From contig CAIKZV010000093.1 of NCBI GenBank assembly GCA_903831925.1, forward strand, positions 1-7,615: a stretch of 7,615 bases of DNA, given 5' to 3'. Below the pieces are notes generated by a model, which was given only the letters and a program-made list of their open reading frames with translations, searched no databases and was not told the origin of the DNA. Shown here one piece after another: positions 6,037 to 7,615 of this stretch (the stretch's first letter is position 1; every line of letters begins with the position of its first letter). This stretch comes from an uncultured Burkholderiales bacterium. GTDB taxonomy: Bacteria; Pseudomonadota; Gammaproteobacteria; Burkholderiales; Burkholderiaceae_E. The position numbers and the translations under genes are program-made.

Positions 6037-6683
6037 AGCGGTTGGCTGCCTGCGCGTTGCCGCGTGCTGCGCGCGCACTCACACTGACCCTGACGATCGG
6101 GCTTGTTGCCTTGTCTGGCGGTGTACTGAGTGGCCTTGCCGGCTGCGACCGTCCGAGCAGCAAAGTCTCGTTCTTCGCGACCGATCTCACCGGCGCCGAC
6201 TACGGCAAGTCGCTCTCGCTGACCGACCAGAGCGGCCAGCCGCGCACGCTGGCCGACTTCAAGGGCAAGGTGGTGGTGCTGTTTTTCGGCTTCACCCAAT
6301 GCCCTGATGTCTGCCCCACCACGCTCTCGACCATGGCTGCGGTGATGAAAGAGCTCGGCACTGATGCGGCCCGGGTGCAGGTGGTCTTCGCGACCCTCGA
6401 TCCCGAGCGCGACAGCGCCGTCCTGCTCGGTGCGTATGTCACCGCCTTCAATCCGACCTTCATCGCGCTGCGCGGTGATGCCGAGGCGACGACCCGCGCG
6501 GCCCGCGAATTCAAGGTCTTTTTCCAGAAGGTGCCGGGCAAGACGCCGGACGCCTATTCCCTCGATCACACCGCGGCGTCCTATGCGCTCGACGATCAGG
6601 GGCGCCTGCGCCTCTATATCCGCTCGTCGCAGACCGTGCCCGAGATCACGGCCGATCTGCGACAGCTGCTGGCCGGCCGCTGA
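6033..6683 (+). CDS. sco1: Sco/SenC copper chaperone lipoprotein
   Basis: This 216-residue SCO1/SenC/PrrC-family protein delivers copper, or reduces cysteines, for the CuA site of cytochrome c oxidase. The N-terminus is a lipoprotein signal: basic start (KR), hydrophobic core (about 15-34) and lipobox LAGC with the lipidated Cys at 38. The mature domain is thioredoxin-like and carries FTQCPDVCPTTL (C90, C94) and YSLDHTAA (H179), the three copper ligands, plus TLDPERD (121-127) and the closing strand RLRLYIRSSQ. No ATG fits. The proposed TTG start at 6033 overlaps the ctaB stop as TTGA and gives a normal signal peptide. TTG at 6042 or 6054 are alternatives. The in-frame ATG at 5934 would overlap ctaB by about 100 bases and add an unsuitable N-terminus. 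The gene ends 3 bases from the stop of the convergent wcaJ-like gene. Confidence 0.94.
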   Translation: MKRLAACALPRAARALTLTLTIGLVALSGGVLSGLAGCDRPSSKVSFFATDLTGADYGKSLSLTDQSGQPRTLADFKGKVVVLFFGFTQCPDVCPTTLSTMAAVMKELGTDAARVQVVFATLDPERDSAVLLGAYVTAFNPTFIALRGDAEATTRAAREFKVFFQKVPGKTPDAYSLDHTAASYALDDQGRLRLYIRSSQTVPEITADLRQLLAGR

Positions 6684-6686
6684 TCG

Positions 6687-7615
6687 TCAGTAGGCGTTGT
6701 GATCGCCCTTGAGTGCCTGGGTGATCGTGCGCCAGACGATGGCGACATCGAGGCGCAGCGACCACGACCGCAGATACTCGATGTCGTAGGCGATGCGCCG
6801 CTGCATCTTCTCGATGGTGTCGGTCTCGCCGCGCGCACCGTTGACCTGCGCCCAGCCGGTGATGCCCGGCTTGACCTTGTGCCGGATCATGTAGCCCTTG
6901 ATGAGCTTGCGGTACATCTCGTTATGGGCCACCGCATGCGGCCGTGGCCCGACCACGCTCATTCGTCCCTGCAGGACGTTGAAAAACTGGGGCAGTTCAT
7001 CCAGCGAACTGCGTCGCAAAAATGCGCCCAGCGGCGTGATCCGCTCGTCATGGCGGGTGGCCTGTCTGACCACGTCGCCGTCTTCGGTCACCCGCATGGT
7101 GCGGAACTTCCAGACCACGATCTGCTCGCCGTCCAGCCCGTAGCGGCGCTGGCGAAACAGCACCGGTCCGGGCATCGTCAGCTTAATGGCCAGTGCGATG
7201 GCCAGCATCACCGGGCCGGTCATCACGATTGCCGGCAGCGCGATGCACAGATCCGAGAGCCGCTTGATGACGCCGGTCGTGCCATGAAAGGGCGTCTCGC
7301 AGACCGCGACCACCGGCAGGCCGCCAACGGTGTCGACCCGCGCCTGGATGAGGTCGTACAGAAAGATGTCCGGAAGAAAGTAGATCGAAGCGGTGGTGTC
7401 CCGCAACTGGTCGAGCAGATTCAGAATCCGCGGCTGTGAGGCCATCGGCAGCGCAATGTAAATCCGGTCGATGCGCTGCTCGCGCACGAAGTCAGCCACG
7501 TTTTCCAGCCCGCGTCGTACCGGCAGTTCGAGCGTTTCGCCCAGACGCTGCGGGGCGCGATCGTCAAAGAATGCGGTCACCCGGGTGTCTTCGAGCGGGT
7601 CGGCCAGCAGCGCAC
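6687..7615 (-). CDS. wcaJ: Undecaprenyl-phosphate sugar-1-phosphate transferase, WcaJ type (5' end outside window)
   Basis: This is the C-terminal 308 residues of a polyprenol-phosphate hexose-1-phosphate transferase. The frame stays open to the right edge, so about 150-170 N-terminal residues, normally several membrane helices, are missing. The visible start is an NAD-like fold (FFDDR; IDRIYIALP), as in WcaJ, GumD and PssY-type enzymes. The catalytic domain then begins with KRLSDLCIALPAIV, the re-entrant membrane helix with its helix-breaking proline. It continues with GPVLFRQRRYG, VWKFRTM, the catalytic Asp-Glu pair in SLDELPQFF (codons 6996-7001), MSVVGPRPHA, KPGITGWAQVNGARGET and the end KGDHNAY. 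These enzymes move a hexose-1-phosphate, usually glucose, from UDP-sugar to undecaprenyl phosphate on the cytoplasmic face, starting a repeat unit of exopolysaccharide or capsule. The sugar cannot be read from sequence. An internal GTG at 7580 is not the real start, because the reading frame and family similarity continue upstream of it. Confidence 0.95.
   Translation of the reverse strand, partial: ALLADPLEDTRVTAFFDDRAPQRLGETLELPVRRGLENVADFVREQRIDRIYIALPMASQPRILNLLDQLRDTTASIYFLPDIFLYDLIQARVDTVGGLPVVAVCETPFHGTTGVIKRLSDLCIALPAIVMTGPVMLAIALAIKLTMPGPVLFRQRRYGLDGEQIVVWKFRTMRVTEDGDVVRQATRHDERITPLGAFLRRSSLDELPQFFNVLQGRMSVVGPRPHAVAHNEMYRKLIKGYMIRHKVKPGITGWAQVNGARGETDTIEKMQRRIAYDIEYLRSWSLRLDVAIVWRTITQALKGDHNAY

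Noticed and set aside
4867..6078. Long minus-strand open frame (403 codons) opposite ctaA, ctaB and the start of the Sco gene
   Set aside because: Same His/Gln/Arg-rich composition with no recognisable domain, antisense to highly conserved membrane enzymes.

Overview
The window reads as GC-rich chromosomal DNA from a betaproteobacterium, most likely Burkholderiales or Rhodocyclales. This is inferred from the gene set and protein style: the order CxxxC membrane protein - heme A synthase - heme O synthase - Sco is typical of the cytochrome aa3 oxidase assembly block of that class. No rRNA, tRNA, CRISPR array, insertion sequence or integrase is visible, and coding density is very high.

Layout. 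Positions 27-3311 (minus strand) hold a tight three-gene operon, read from right to left: a 78-residue protein with a Tat-like twin-arginine membrane signal, a 482-residue GMC-family FAD oxidoreductase (start and stop codons overlap, TGATG), and a 532-residue membrane-anchored DUF2264 protein (1-base gap). Positions 3312-3439 are a divergent control region. It contains an FNR/Anr-type box (9 of 10 consensus positions) and two further dyads packed end to end. Positions 3440-6683 (plus strand) hold four genes: a Sco-like CxxxC membrane protein, ctaA (COX15), ctaB and a Sco lipoprotein. Positions 6687-7615 (minus strand) hold the C-terminal two thirds of a WcaJ-type undecaprenyl-phosphate sugar-1-phosphate transferase. 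It runs off the right edge and meets the Sco gene tail to tail with 3 bases between the stop codons.

How the genes work together. CtaB farnesylates heme B to heme O, CtaA oxidises heme O to heme A, and Sco (perhaps with the CxxxC membrane protein) prepares the CuA site. Together they mature an aa3-type cytochrome c oxidase whose structural genes are not in the window. The flanking minus-strand genes look like envelope or exopolysaccharide functions: WcaJ-type enzymes load the first sugar of a repeat unit, while the GMC oxidoreductase and the DUF2264 protein could oxidise or trim a glycan. That link is inferred from proximity and family only.

The least described part is the Tat-like small protein / GMC oxidoreductase / anchored DUF2264 trio, together with the possibly oxygen-regulated divergent promoter region it shares with the heme A genes.
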